Below are positions 43,695 through 54,030 of a stretch of 64,000 bases of DNA, piece after piece. Every line of letters starts with the position of its first letter. Positions within the stretch are counted from its first letter, which is position 1. Under the pieces are notes generated by a model. That model was not told where the DNA came from. It saw only the letters and a program-made list of their open reading frames with translations, and did not search any database. Where the stretch lies: positions 6,262,501-6,326,500 of the forward strand of contig NZ_CP125378.1 in NCBI RefSeq assembly GCF_034008635.1, in the 5' to 3' direction. The DNA is from Pseudomonas sp. P8_229. Lineage in GTDB: Bacteria; Pseudomonadota; Gammaproteobacteria; Pseudomonadales; Pseudomonadaceae. Position numbers and translations under genes: made by a program.

Positions 43695-43822
43695 CCTGTG
43701 GCGAGGGGATTTATCCCCGATCGGCTGCGCAGCAGTCGCCAATTCGGTGGATCAGGAGTATCAGATAAGCAGGATCCCGGGGCCGCTTCGCAGCCCATCG
43801 GGGATAAATCCCCTCGCCACAT
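43695..43822. repeat. REPIN of the GGGGATTTATCCCC class, long spacer
   Basis: Arms CTGTGGCGAGGGGATTTATC and GATAAATCCCCTCGCCACA with a spacer that keeps GATCGGCTGCGCAGCAGTCG and about 55 further bases. It ends six bases from the stop of the MHYT-GGDEF-EAL gene. Confidence 0.88.
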
Positions 43823-43827
43823 CGATT

Positions 43828-45906
43828 TCAGACCGCTGTCTTCTGCGCACTCACGATGTTCTGCATGAACCGGTCCGCCGGCATCGGGTGCCCCAGCAAA
43901 TAGCCCTGCAACGAATCGCACCCCAACTTCGTGAGGAAATCCTGCTGCACACCGGTCTCCACGCCCTCGGCGACGATTCGCAAACCCAGCGCCTGGCCCA
44001 GCGCCACGATGGCCGAGACGATGGCCGCATCATCACTGTCATGCTCGAGATCGCGGACAAAACCACGATCGATCTTCAGCTCGTTGGCCGGCAAGCGCTT
44101 GAGGTACATCAGGCTTGAATAGCCGGTGCCGAAGTCGTCGATCGACAGATCCACGCCCATATCCGACAACTCCTGCAGCACGGTCATGCTTGCATCGGCG
44201 TCGCTCATGGCGGTGGTTTCGGTGATTTCCAGGGTCAGGCTGTTGGCTGGCAGATGGTGCGTCGCCAGCGCCTTCGCCACGCTGCGCACCAGCCCGGTGT
44301 GGCAGAACTGCAACGCCGAGAGGTTCACCGCGATACGCCAATTGGTGTAACCGAGCACGTACCATTCGCGCATCTGCCGGCAGGCCTCATTCAGCACCCA
44401 TTCGCCGATGGCGATGATCAGGCCGGTCTTTTCCGCCAGATCGATGAATTTGTCCGGCAGCAACATGCCTTGGGTCGGATGTTCCCAGCGCAGCAGCGCT
44501 TCGGCACCAACCGGCTGGCCATTGGCGGCATCGAACTTGGGTTGGTAATGCAGGCTGAACTGATTGTGCTCCAGCGCCGCGCGCAGATCCTGCAACAGTT
44601 GCAGTTGCTTGCGGGCGTTGCTGTTCATCGAGGCGTCGAAGAAGCTGTAGCCGTTTTTACCGCCATTCTTGGCGTGGTACATCGCCGCGTCAGCGTTCAT
44701 CAGCAGTTCCTGAGCACTCTGACCATTGCCCGGGTACAGAGCGATGCCGACGCTGGCCGAAATCTGCAAGTCATGTTCAGCCACCCGGAACGACTGGCCG
44801 ATCAGACCGACCTGGCGCGCCGCCAGGCTCAGGGCATCGTTGGGCTCGGTCAGGCGCACCAGCAGCACGAACTCATCGCCGCCGATCCGCGCCAGGGTGT
44901 CCTGACTGCGCAAGTCCTCGCGCAGGCGGCCCCCGACTTCACGCAGCAACTGGTCACCCATGTGGTGACCGAAGGCATCGTTGACCGGTTTGAAACCGTC
45001 CAGATCGATGAACATCAGCGCGAAACAACCGCCCTGCTCCTCGACCTTCTTCATGGCCTGATTGATCCGGTCGTCCAGCAGCATGCGGTTCGGCAAGCCG
45101 GTCAGGGTGTCGTGCAGCGCCAGTTGCGTCAGTTCACGGTTGGCCAGGGTCAGCGAGTTCGCCAGATCGGCGGTGCGCGCTTCGAGGCGGGCATCGAGAA
45201 TCGAGGTCAGCAAAGCAATCGACAGCACCGCCAGCGTAGTGATCAGCACCAGACTGTCGACGCCGTTGCCCTTCAGCCCATTGAGCGTCGCGCCACAGAA
45301 ACTGCCATCGGGAAACTGCGCGGCAGCCATGCCGGTGTAGTGCATGCCGACAATCGCAATGCCCATGATCACCGCCGCGCCGCCACGGATCAGGCGCACA
45401 TAGGGCGAGTGCTGGCGCAGGCGGAAGGCGATCCACAATGCCGCCGCCGACGCACCGACCGCGATCAGCAATGACGCGCCGAACAGCGTCGGGTCGTAAT
45501 CGATCCCCGGGGTCATGCGCAGCGCCGCCATGCCGGTGTAATGCATGGCGCTGATCCCGCCGCCCATGATCAAGGCACCAAAAGCCAATTGCAAAACAGG
45601 CAGTTTCGGCTGGCTGACCAGCCACAAGGCAAACCCGCAGGACAGGACCGCAATCAGCAGCGACAGCGCAGTAATCGTGATGTCGTAGCCCAGCTCGATC
45701 GGCAGCTTGAACGCGAGCATGCCGATGAAGTGCATCGACCACACGCCGACCCCCATCGCCAGTGCGCCGCCCGCCGTCCAGAAATGCACTGCACGCCCAC
45801 GGGCGGTGGCAATGCGCCCGGTCAGATCGAGCGCCGTATACGACGCCAGAATCGCCACGCACAGCGAAATCAAAACCAGAGTGAAGGAATAATTACCGAT
45901 GAGCAT
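43828..45906 (-). CDS. MHYT-GGDEF-EAL cyclic-di-GMP enzyme, MucR-like
   Basis: Inner-membrane protein of 692 residues for cyclic-di-GMP turnover. Seven transmembrane segments (about 1-245) carry the MHYT repeats: SMHFIGM, AMHYTGM and GMHYTGM, thought to bind a metal and a diatomic gas. GGDEF (about 270-425) is intact (RIGGDEFVLLV), and EAL (about 440-685) is intact (GAEALLRWEHP, LEITETTAM, DDFGTGYSSL, KIDRGFV), so both synthesis and hydrolysis are possible. P. aeruginosa MucR and NbdA share this architecture; the length is closer to MucR, which influences alginate. Orthology is not tested. Confidence 0.92.
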   Translation of the reverse strand: MLIGNYSFTLVLISLCVAILASYTALDLTGRIATARGRAVHFWTAGGALAMGVGVWSMHFIGMLAFKLPIELGYDITITALSLLIAVLSCGFALWLVSQPKLPVLQLAFGALIMGGGISAMHYTGMAALRMTPGIDYDPTLFGASLLIAVGASAAALWIAFRLRQHSPYVRLIRGGAAVIMGIAIVGMHYTGMAAAQFPDGSFCGATLNGLKGNGVDSLVLITTLAVLSIALLTSILDARLEARTADLANSLTLANRELTQLALHDTLTGLPNRMLLDDRINQAMKKVEEQGGCFALMFIDLDGFKPVNDAFGHHMGDQLLREVGGRLREDLRSQDTLARIGGDEFVLLVRLTEPNDALSLAARQVGLIGQSFRVAEHDLQISASVGIALYPGNGQSAQELLMNADAAMYHAKNGGKNGYSFFDASMNSNARKQLQLLQDLRAALEHNQFSLHYQPKFDAANGQPVGAEALLRWEHPTQGMLLPDKFIDLAEKTGLIIAIGEWVLNEACRQMREWYVLGYTNWRIAVNLSALQFCHTGLVRSVAKALATHHLPANSLTLEITETTAMSDADASMTVLQELSDMGVDLSIDDFGTGYSSLMYLKRLPANELKIDRGFVRDLEHDSDDAAIVSAIVALGQALGLRIVAEGVETGVQQDFLTKLGCDSLQGYLLGHPMPADRFMQNIVSAQKTAV

Positions 45907-46212
45907 GTGGATTCTCGCGACCAGTCGTGCCGTGCTGCAGCCGTTCTCGGCCGGGCAAATGCGGCGATTGTACTGATTGCGCAGAAGAACGCACTGACAA
46001 AGTAATCATTTTGCCATCAACCCGATGAAAGACTTGTGAGATCGCTCTACAAGGCTCTGGCCCGGGCCTCGACCGGAAGATTTCTGTCGTCCGAGGCGAT
46101 CAATGTGAAAGCGGGCCTGCTCGCGAAAAAGCCAGCAGATTCGACGCAGATGTCGACTGAACTGATGCCTTCGCGATCAGGCTCGCTGCCACCGGTATTG
46201 CGCTAGCGCCAA
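45907..46212. other. Intergenic region with a degenerate REPIN
   Basis: 306 nt between the cyclic-di-GMP gene promoter side and the end of the pump operon. A REPIN with mismatches lies at 46108-46191 (GCGGGCCTGCTCGCGAA and TTCGCGATCAGGCTCGC). The left part should hold the promoter of the minus-strand gene at 45906; no clear boxes were found. Confidence 0.5.
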
Positions 46213-47682
46213 TCAGCGGTTGTCGCTGACGTCGAGCTGTCCATCCCAACCACCCCCCAGCGCTGCAATCAACTGCACGCTGGCAATCAACCGGCTCTGC
46301 AGAATATTGAGCACTGTGCGTTCGTTGTTCAGCGCAGTGGCCTGCACCACGACCACGTCGATATAGGCAATCAACCCGGCCTTGTACTGGTTCTGGGTCA
46401 GGCGCAACGAATCGCGCGCGGCATCCAGCGCTTCCTGACGCACCGCCGCTTCGTCTTCATACACCTTCAATTGCACCAGGTAGTTTTCCACCTCGCGGAA
46501 ACCGTCGAGCACGGTTTGACGGTACTTGGCGACGGTCTGGTCATAGACCGCTTCGGTGCGGTCGACTTCGGCGGAACGGATCCCGCCATCGAATATCGGC
46601 AAGTCCAGTTTCGGACCGACCGACCAGAAGCGGTTGGGCAGCGTAAAAAGGTCTTTCGAGGTACTGCTGCTGTAACCGCCGCTCATGCTCAGGGTCAGGT
46701 CCGGGTAGTACGCCGCTTTCGCCACGCCGATATTGGCGTTGGCGGCGATCACCGAGCGCTCGGCCGAGGCGATGTCCGGGCGCCGCTCCAGCAATTGCGA
46801 AGGCAGGCTCAGTGGAATCTGCGGCAGGTTCGGAATGTTCTGGGTTTCGGCGATGCTGAATTCCGCCGGCGCCTGCCCGGTGAGCACGGCGATAGCGTTT
46901 TCGAACTGTGCGCGTTGCCAGATCAGGTCCACCAGATCGCCCTGGGTACTTTTCAACTGGGTCTGCGCCTGCGCCACCGCATCGCGCCCGGAGATCCCGG
47001 CACGGTATTGGTTCTGGGTCATTTGCAGCGACTTCTCGTACGCCGCCACCGTCGACTCAAGCAAGCGCTTCTGTTGATCGATCACGCGCAGTTGCAGGTA
47101 GTTTTGCACCAGATCCGACTGCTGGCTCAGGCGCATTGCCGCCAGATCGGCAAAGCTTGCCTGCGCGCTGGCTTCGTTGGCTTCAAGTCCGCGACGCAAC
47201 TTGCCCCAGACATCCGCCTCCCAACTCACACCCAACTGCGCATTATAGGTATCGCGAATCCCGCTGGAGGAACTGCTCAAACTGGAACTGCTGCTGCCAG
47301 TGCCTTGGCTGGAGCGGGTCTTGCCCACGCTCAGGTCGACATTGGGGTAAAACGCCCCACGGGCACTGCGCACCAGGGCCTGGGCCTGACGGTACTGGGC
47401 TTCGGACTGGGCGACGGTCTGGTTGGCGCTGTTGAGTTTCTCCACCAGAGCGTTGAGTTGCTGATCGCCATACAGTTCCCACCAGGCGCCACGGGCCAGC
47501 GAGTCGCTGGGGTTGGCCTGACGCCAGCCCTTGGCTTCTTTGTATTGCGCGACTTCAGCGGTCTGCGGACGCTGATAGTCAGGGCCGACGGCGCAGGCAC
47601 TGAGCATCGCCACGCACAGCGACAGGCTCAACAGACGTGAACCCCGAGCAGTGGCCAGATTGAGAAGCGAACGGTCAGTCAT
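46213..47682 (-). CDS. opmB: RND efflux outer-membrane lipoprotein, OpmB/NodT-type
   Basis: TolC-family outer-membrane channel of 489 residues for the pump encoded upstream. A lipoprotein signal peptide with lipobox LSAC (Cys30) is followed by the NodT-type repeat structure: GPDYQRP, VPKWWEL-like ARGAWWELYGDQQL, and duplicated coiled-coil helices with NQYRAGISGRDAVAQAQ and NQYKAGLIAYIDVVVVQ. The start overlaps the muxC-like stop (ATGA), so it is the last gene of a four-gene operon. The symbol follows the P. aeruginosa muxABC-opmB arrangement and is an assignment by synteny and type. Confidence 0.88.
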   Translation of the reverse strand: MTDRSLLNLATARGSRLLSLSLCVAMLSACAVGPDYQRPQTAEVAQYKEAKGWRQANPSDSLARGAWWELYGDQQLNALVEKLNSANQTVAQSEAQYRQAQALVRSARGAFYPNVDLSVGKTRSSQGTGSSSSSLSSSSSGIRDTYNAQLGVSWEADVWGKLRRGLEANEASAQASFADLAAMRLSQQSDLVQNYLQLRVIDQQKRLLESTVAAYEKSLQMTQNQYRAGISGRDAVAQAQTQLKSTQGDLVDLIWQRAQFENAIAVLTGQAPAEFSIAETQNIPNLPQIPLSLPSQLLERRPDIASAERSVIAANANIGVAKAAYYPDLTLSMSGGYSSSTSKDLFTLPNRFWSVGPKLDLPIFDGGIRSAEVDRTEAVYDQTVAKYRQTVLDGFREVENYLVQLKVYEDEAAVRQEALDAARDSLRLTQNQYKAGLIAYIDVVVVQATALNNERTVLNILQSRLIASVQLIAALGGGWDGQLDVSDNR

Positions 47683-50600
47683 AGCGGAGTTTCCAGAGCG
47701 GCGTCAGTACGCACGCCACGCCACTTGTTGAAGCGGTGGCGCAGCTTGTCGAGATAGAGGTAAACCACCGGGGTGGTGTAAAGGGTCAGCACCTGGCTGA
47801 AGATCAGCCCGCCGATAATCGTCAGGCCCAGCGGTTGGCGCATTTCCGCACCCTCGGCGCGGCTGAGCAGCAACGGCAAGGCGCCGAGGATTGCCGCCAG
47901 GGTAGTCATCAGAATCGGGCGTAGCCGTTGCAGGCAGGCGCTGCGGATCGACTCCAGCGGCGACAGCCCCTGATGGCGCTCCAGTTGCAGCGCCAGGTCG
48001 ATCATCAGGATCGCGTTTTTCTTCACCACGCCGATCAGCAGGAACAGCCCGAGCAACGAGATCAGGCTGAACTCGCCACCCAGCGCATAGATCGACAGCA
48101 ACGCGCCGACCCCGGCCGACGGCAGCGTCGAGAGAATCGTCAGCGGGTGAATGTAGCTTTCATACAGCACCCCGAGTACCAGATACACCGCCAGCAGCGC
48201 GCCAAGAATCATGAACGGCTGGCTTTTCTGGGTCGCGGCAAAGGCGTCGGCGGTGCCGGCCATTTTCGCAATCACGTCTTCCGGCAAACCGACCTTGGCA
48301 ATCGCCCGCTCGATCGCCGCGCTGCCCTGCTCCACCGTCACCCCTTCGGCCATGTCGAAGGCGATGCTTTCGGAGGCGAACTGGCCTTCGTGGCTGACCC
48401 GGTCGTCTTCCAGGCTGCTCTCATAGTGGGCGATGGTCGACAACGGAATCCGTGCGCCGTCAGCAGTGATCACCTGCACTTGCTTGAGCGTTACCGGATC
48501 CTGCGCGTACTTCGGATTGACCTCCATCACCACCTGGTACTGGTTGAGGCTGTCGTAGATAGTCGAGATCTGCCGCTGGCTGTAGGCGTTGTTCAACACC
48601 GCCGTGACCATGTTCATGTCGACCCCGAGGCGCTTGGCCTGATCGCGGTCGACAACCAGCGTTACTTGCTGTGCACCGCGCCCTTCGCGGGCATCGATGG
48701 CTGTCAGCTCAGGCAAAGCGCGCAAGGCAGTGACGACTTTCGGATACCACTCGCGCAACGCCCCCAGATCGCCGCTTTGCAGGATATAGCTGTATTGCGA
48801 GGTGGTCTGTTCGCGGCCACCGCCAAATTGCAGGTCCTGGTCCGCCATCAACATCAGTTGGGCACCGGGTACCTTGGGCATTTCCTTGCGCAGGCGTTCG
48901 ATGACCTTCTGCGCCGACAGGTTGCGTTCCTTGATCGGTTTCAGGCGCACCAGCATGAACGCGTTGTTGGTGCCGTTGGTGCCGCCAATGAAGCCGGCCA
49001 CACTCTCGACCGCTTCGTCCTTGAGCACGGCGCGGCGGAAGGTTTCCATTTTCGGCTGCATCACGCTGAACGACAGGCCGTCATCACCGCGCACGAAACC
49101 GATCAACTGGCCGGTGTCCTGCTGCGGCATGAACGTCTTGGGCACCACCACATACAGCGCGACGTTGACGCCGACCGTGATGATCAGGCTGAGCAGGGTC
49201 AGACGCCGATGACGCAGCACCCAGTCGAGGCTGCTGGCGTATTTGCCGACCATCCAGTCGTTGGTCTTGCGGCTCCAGCGTTGCAGGCGGTTTTCCTGGC
49301 CCGGCGTGTGCGGCTTGAGCCAGCGCGCGCAGAGCATCGGCGTCAGGGTCAGCGAGACCACCAGCGAGACCACGATCGCCGCCGCCAGGGTGATGGAGAA
49401 TTCGCGGAACAGGCTCTCGACAATCCCGCCCATGAACAGGATCGACAGGAACACCGCCACCAGCGAAACGTTCATCGAGAGCAAGGTGAAACCGACTTCC
49501 TTGGCCCCGAGATAGGCAGCCTTCATCGGTTTGACGCCGTCGTCGATGTGCCGGGAAATGTTCTCCAGCACCACGATGGCATCGTCCACCACCAGTCCGG
49601 TGGCCAGAATCAGCGCCATCAGCGACAGGTTGTTCAGCGAGAAGCCATACAGGTACATCACCGCGAAGGTGCCCACCAGCGACACCGGTACCGCCAGCGT
49701 CGGAATCAGCGAGGCACGGAAGTTACCGAGAAACAGGAACACCACCAGAATCACCAGCGCCACGGCAATCAGCAGGGTCATTTCCGCTTCGTGCAGCGTA
49801 GCCTTGATCACTGGCGAACGGTCCATCGCCAGGTTCAGCTTCACACTGGCCGGCAGCACCGCTTGCAGGGCTGGCAACTGGGCCTTGATCTCGTTGACCG
49901 TCTCGATGATGTTGGCGCCGGCCTGGCGGTTGATCACCAGCAGCACCGCCGCGTCATCGTTGAAGAAGCCGCTGTTGTAACGGTCTTCGACGCCGTCGCT
50001 GACCTTGGCTACGTCCTTCAGCCGCAGGGCCGCGCCGTTGTTGTAATGGATGATCAGCGATTCGTAATCCTTGGCCTTTTCCAACTGGTCGTTGGCCTGG
50101 ATCTGCCACAGGCGCTCGCCGTCTTCGACCGAACCCTTGGGCCGGCGCACGTTGGCCCCGGCAATGGTCTTGCGCACATCGTCGAGCGCGACGCCGTACT
50201 GATTCAGCGCCTGCGGTTCGAGTTCGATGCGTACCGCCGGCAGCGAACTGCCGCCGATCTGCACTTCACCCACGCCCTGCACCTGGGACAGGCTCTGGGA
50301 CAGGATGGTCGAGGCGAGGTCGTAGAGCTGGCCTTTTTCCAGCACGTCCGAGGTCAGCGACAGCACCATGATCGGCGCCTGCGACGGGTTGACCTTCTTG
50401 TAGGTCGGCATGCTGCGCATCCCGCTTGGCAGCAGGTTGCGCGACGCGTTGATCGCCGCCTGCACCTCACGCGCCGCGCCGTTGATGTCGCGGTCGAGGT
50501 CAAACTGCAGAATGACCCGGGTCGAGCCCTGGCTGGAGCGGCTGCTCATGGTGTTGACGCCGGCGATCGCGCCGAACGAACGCTCCAGCGGCGTGGCGAC

Positions 50601-50786
50601 CGTGGACGCCATCACCTCGGGACTGGCACCGGGCAGGCTGGCCTGGACCACGATCACCGGGAAATCCATTTGCGGCAGCGGCGACACCGGCAACAGACCG
50701 AAGCTGACGCCACCCAGCAGCATGATCGCCAGGCTCAGAAGCATCGTCGCGACCGGGCGCTTGATGAAAGGACCGGAGAGGTTCAT
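47679..50786 (-). CDS. muxC: RND multidrug efflux permease, MdtC/MuxC-type
   Basis: Proton-driven inner-membrane transporter of the HAE1 family, 1035 residues, 12 transmembrane segments and two large periplasmic loops. Visible: N-terminal TM1 (PVATMLLSLAIMLLGGVSFG), porter domains with LPQMDFPVIVVQASLPGASPE, TM4 with GLVVDDAIVVLENISRH (the Asp-Asp proton relay) and the matching C-terminal half with GVVKKNAILMIDLAL. ATG 50786 is preferred over TTG 50795; GGGGAT lies about 11 nt upstream. Paired with the next upstream permease it should form the hetero-trimer typical of MdtBC/MuxBC. A REPIN separates the two permease genes. Confidence 0.93.
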   Translation of the reverse strand: MNLSGPFIKRPVATMLLSLAIMLLGGVSFGLLPVSPLPQMDFPVIVVQASLPGASPEVMASTVATPLERSFGAIAGVNTMSSRSSQGSTRVILQFDLDRDINGAAREVQAAINASRNLLPSGMRSMPTYKKVNPSQAPIMVLSLTSDVLEKGQLYDLASTILSQSLSQVQGVGEVQIGGSSLPAVRIELEPQALNQYGVALDDVRKTIAGANVRRPKGSVEDGERLWQIQANDQLEKAKDYESLIIHYNNGAALRLKDVAKVSDGVEDRYNSGFFNDDAAVLLVINRQAGANIIETVNEIKAQLPALQAVLPASVKLNLAMDRSPVIKATLHEAEMTLLIAVALVILVVFLFLGNFRASLIPTLAVPVSLVGTFAVMYLYGFSLNNLSLMALILATGLVVDDAIVVLENISRHIDDGVKPMKAAYLGAKEVGFTLLSMNVSLVAVFLSILFMGGIVESLFREFSITLAAAIVVSLVVSLTLTPMLCARWLKPHTPGQENRLQRWSRKTNDWMVGKYASSLDWVLRHRRLTLLSLIITVGVNVALYVVVPKTFMPQQDTGQLIGFVRGDDGLSFSVMQPKMETFRRAVLKDEAVESVAGFIGGTNGTNNAFMLVRLKPIKERNLSAQKVIERLRKEMPKVPGAQLMLMADQDLQFGGGREQTTSQYSYILQSGDLGALREWYPKVVTALRALPELTAIDAREGRGAQQVTLVVDRDQAKRLGVDMNMVTAVLNNAYSQRQISTIYDSLNQYQVVMEVNPKYAQDPVTLKQVQVITADGARIPLSTIAHYESSLEDDRVSHEGQFASESIAFDMAEGVTVEQGSAAIERAIAKVGLPEDVIAKMAGTADAFAATQKSQPFMILGALLAVYLVLGVLYESYIHPLTILSTLPSAGVGALLSIYALGGEFSLISLLGLFLLIGVVKKNAILMIDLALQLERHQGLSPLESIRSACLQRLRPILMTTLAAILGALPLLLSRAEGAEMRQPLGLTIIGGLIFSQVLTLYTTPVVYLYLDKLRHRFNKWRGVRTDAALETPL

Positions 50787-50815
50787 TGACCACAATCCCC
50801 GACTTCACCGCACTC

Positions 50816-50912
50816 CCCTGTAGGAGTGAGCCTGCTCGCGATAGCGGTGTGTCTGCCCCCACTGATATTGAATGTGCCGGCCTCATCGCGAGCAGGCTCA
50901 CTCCTACAGGGG
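50816..50912. repeat. REPIN inside the pump operon
   Basis: Inverted arms CCCTGTAGGAGTGAGCCTGC and GCAGGCTCACTCCTACAGGG, a perfect match, fill the 142-nt gap between the two permease genes. Such a hairpin could adjust the ratio of the two subunits through mRNA stability. Confidence 0.9.
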
Positions 50913-50928
50913 TTATGTGTCAGGGCAG

Positions 50929-53900
50929 TCATACCGACACCTCTTCGCGGTCGGCATTGGTCTTGCCGAAGCGCCGACCCAGGCGGTCGAAATACAGGTA
51001 GATCACCGGCGTGGTGAACAGGGTCAACACCTGGCTCACCAGCAGCCCGCCGACCATCACCAGACCCAGCGGTTGACGCAATTCAGCGCCGGAACCGGTA
51101 GCCAGCATCAGCGGCACCGCACCGAACAACGCGGCCAGGGTGGTCATCAGGATCGGCCGGAAGCGCAGCAGCGCAGCCTGATAGATCGCCTGTTCCGGCG
51201 CCATGCCCTGGGTGCGCTCGGCGTCGAGGGCGAAGTCGATCATCATGATCGCGTTCTTCTTGACGATACCGATCAGCAGGATGATGCCGATGATCGCGAT
51301 CATGCCCAGGTCATTGCCGCTGAGCAGCAAGGCCAGCAAGGCGCCGACCGCCGCCGACGGCAAGGTCGAGAGGATGGTGATCGGGTGGATATAACTCTCG
51401 TAGAGCACGCCGAGCACGATGTACATGGTCACCACCGCCGCCAGAATCAGCAGCAAGGTGCTCGACAGCGAGGCCTGGAACGCTTCGGCCGCGCCCTGGA
51501 ACTGGGTCTGCACGCCAATCGGCATGCCGATGTCCTTCTGCACCTGATCGATGATGTCCACCGCGTGCCCCAACGCCACACCGGGTGCGAGGTTGAACGA
51601 CATCATCACCGCCGGGAACTGACCGATGTGAGTGATCGCCAGTTGCGCCTGACGCTCCTCGACGTGGGCCAGACTCGACAGACGCACCTGCGCGCCGTCC
51701 GTGGTCTTGACGTGAATCTGGTCCAGCGCTGCCGGCCCGATCTTCTCTCCGGCCTGCGCCTGCAGCACCACACGGTACTGGCTGGCCTGGGTGTAAATGG
51801 TCGAAATCTGCCGCTGACCGAAGGCGTCGTACAGCGCGTCGGTGATGTTCTGCACCGAAACGCCGAGACGCGAGGCCGCGTCGCGGTCGATCACCAGATA
51901 GACCTGCAGGCCCTTGTCCTGCAAGTCACTGGCAACGTCGGTCAGTTCCGGACGCTCGGCCAGTGCCTCGACCAGCCGCCCGCTCCACTGGCCAAGCAAT
52001 TCGGCGTCCGGCGAGGACATGCTGAACTGGTACTGCGTCCGGCTCACCCGGTCTTCAATAGTCAGGTCCTGCACCGGCTGCATGAACAGACGGATGCCGA
52101 CCAGTTTGTCCAGTTGTGGCTGCAGACGCGCGATCACTTGGGTGGCGCTCAGGTCACGCTGACCGTGAGGCTTGAGGTTGATCAGCAAGCGCCCGCTGTT
52201 GAGCGTGGCGTTGTCGCCGTCGACGCCGATGTAGGACGACAGGCTCTCCACCGCTGGATCTTCCAGAATCACCTTGGCCAGCGCCTGCTGACGCTCGCCC
52301 ATGGCGGCAAAGGAGATCGACTGCGGCGCCTCGGAAATGCCCTGGATCACCCCGGTGTCCTGCACCGGGAAGAAACCCTTGGGTACCACCATGTACAGGA
52401 ACACAGTCAGCGCCAGCGTGCCGATGGCCACCAGCAGGGTCAGCGGTTGGTGCTTGAGTACCCACTGCAACTTGCGCCCGTAGGCGGCGATCATCCAGTC
52501 GATGAAGGCGCCGCTGGCCCGGTAGAAACGACCGTGCTCGTGGGCTTCCGGCTCACGCTTGAGCAGTCGCGCGCACATCATCGGGGTCAACGTCAGCGAG
52601 ACCACCAGGGAAATCAGGATCGCCACCGCCAGAGTGATGGCGAACTCGCGGAACAGCCGCCCGACCACATCGGCCATGAACAGCAGCGGAATCAGTACCG
52701 CGATCAGCGACAGAGTCAGGGAAATCAGGGTGAAGCCGATCTGCTTGGCGCCCTTGAGCGCGGCCTGCATCGGGCTATCGCCCTCTTCGATGAAGCGCGC
52801 GATGTTCTCGAGCATGACGATGGCGTCGTCGACCACAAACCCGGTGGCAATGGTCAGCGCCATCAGGGTCAGGTTATTGACCGAGAACCCGGCCAGATAC
52901 ATCACGCCGAACGTGCCGATCAGCGACAGCGGCACGGCCACCGACGGAATGATCGTCGCACTGGCGCGGCGCAGGAACAGGAACGTCACCATCACCACCA
53001 ATGCAATGGCGATCAGCAGTTCGTGCTGCACATCGGTAACCGAGGCGCGGATGGTCTGAGTGCGGTCGGTGAGTACGGTGACGTCGAGGCCGGCCGGCAG
53101 GTTGTCGGTGATGCTCGGCAGCAACGCCTTGATGCGGTCGACCACCTCGATCACGTTGGCACCCGGCTGACGCTGGATGTTCAGCAGCACCGCCTGATTC
53201 TGGTTGGCCCACGCCGCCAGACGCTCGTTCTCGGCACCGTCGACGATCTCCGCGACATCCTTGAGCCGCAACGGCGCGCCGTTCTTGTAGGCGAGGATCA
53301 GGTTGGCGTAGTCCTTGGGCGAGGTCAGCTGATCGTTGGCGTCGAGCATCGACACCCGCGTCGGGCCGTCAAAGTTGCCTTTCGGCTGGTTGACGTTGGA
53401 GGCGCTGATCAAGGTGCGCACGTCCGACAGGTTCAGGCTGTTCGCGGCCAGCGCTTCCGGGTTGACCTTGATGCGCACCGCCTGACGTTGACCGCCGGCA
53501 ATGCTGACCATGCCGACACCGCTGATCTGGGCGATTTTCTGCGCCATGCGCGTATCGACCAGGTCGTTGAGCTTGGGCAGCAGCATGGTTTTCGAGGTGA
53601 TCGCCAGGGTCAGCACCGGGGTGTCTGCCGGGTTGACCTTGTTGTACACCGGCGGCGCCGGCAAATCGGTTGGCAGCAGGTTGGTCGCGGCGTTGATCGC
53701 GGCCTGCACCTGCTGTTCGGCGACGTCCATGTTGATGTCGAGGCTGAAACGCAGGGTCAGCACCGAAGCGCCGCCGGAACTGGTCGAGGCCATTTGCGTC
53801 AGGCCCGGCATCTGTCCGAACTGGCGTTCGAGCGGTGCGGTCACGGCGCTGGTCATCACGTCCGGACTGGCGCCGGGATACAGGGTCATGACGCGGATGG

Positions 53901-54030
53901 TCGGGTAATCGACCTGCGGCAATGCCGAGACCGGCAGCAGGCGATAGGCAATCAGGCCGGCCAGGACAATGGCCAGCATGCTCAGGGTGGTGGCTACCGG
54001 ACGGAGGATGAACAGCCGCGAAATGTTCAT
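50929..54030 (-). CDS. muxB: RND multidrug efflux permease, MdtB/MuxB-type
   Basis: Second HAE1 permease, 1033 residues, with the same 12-TM layout: TM1 [20 protein letters not shown], porter entry [23 protein letters not shown]4 relay [20 protein letters not shown] and C-terminal [17 protein letters not shown]. In MdtBC-type pumps the B subunits carry proton translocation and C binds drug, or the converse; the sequence cannot decide. The start overlaps the muxA-like stop (ATGA). Conserved residues are present, so the protein looks functional. Confidence 0.93.
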   Translation of the reverse strand: MNISRLFILRPVATTLSMLAIVLAGLIAYRLLPVSALPQVDYPTIRVMTLYPGASPDVMTSAVTAPLERQFGQMPGLTQMASTSSGGASVLTLRFSLDINMDVAEQQVQAAINAATNLLPTDLPAPPVYNKVNPADTPVLTLAITSKTMLLPKLNDLVDTRMAQKIAQISGVGMVSIAGGQRQAVRIKVNPEALAANSLNLSDVRTLISASNVNQPKGNFDGPTRVSMLDANDQLTSPKDYANLILAYKNGAPLRLKDVAEIVDGAENERLAAWANQNQAVLLNIQRQPGANVIEVVDRIKALLPSITDNLPAGLDVTVLTDRTQTIRASVTDVQHELLIAIALVVMVTFLFLRRASATIIPSVAVPLSLIGTFGVMYLAGFSVNNLTLMALTIATGFVVDDAIVMLENIARFIEEGDSPMQAALKGAKQIGFTLISLTLSLIAVLIPLLFMADVVGRLFREFAITLAVAILISLVVSLTLTPMMCARLLKREPEAHEHGRFYRASGAFIDWMIAAYGRKLQWVLKHQPLTLLVAIGTLALTVFLYMVVPKGFFPVQDTGVIQGISEAPQSISFAAMGERQQALAKVILEDPAVESLSSYIGVDGDNATLNSGRLLINLKPHGQRDLSATQVIARLQPQLDKLVGIRLFMQPVQDLTIEDRVSRTQYQFSMSSPDAELLGQWSGRLVEALAERPELTDVASDLQDKGLQVYLVIDRDAASRLGVSVQNITDALYDAFGQRQISTIYTQASQYRVVLQAQAGEKIGPAALDQIHVKTTDGAQVRLSSLAHVEERQAQLAITHIGQFPAVMMSFNLAPGVALGHAVDIIDQVQKDIGMPIGVQTQFQGAAEAFQASLSSTLLLILAAVVTMYIVLGVLYESYIHPITILSTLPSAAVGALLALLLSGNDLGMIAIIGIILLIGIVKKNAIMMIDFALDAERTQGMAPEQAIYQAALLRFRPILMTTLAALFGAVPLMLATGSGAELRQPLGLVMVGGLLVSQVLTLFTTPVIYLYFDRLGRRFGKTNADREEVSV

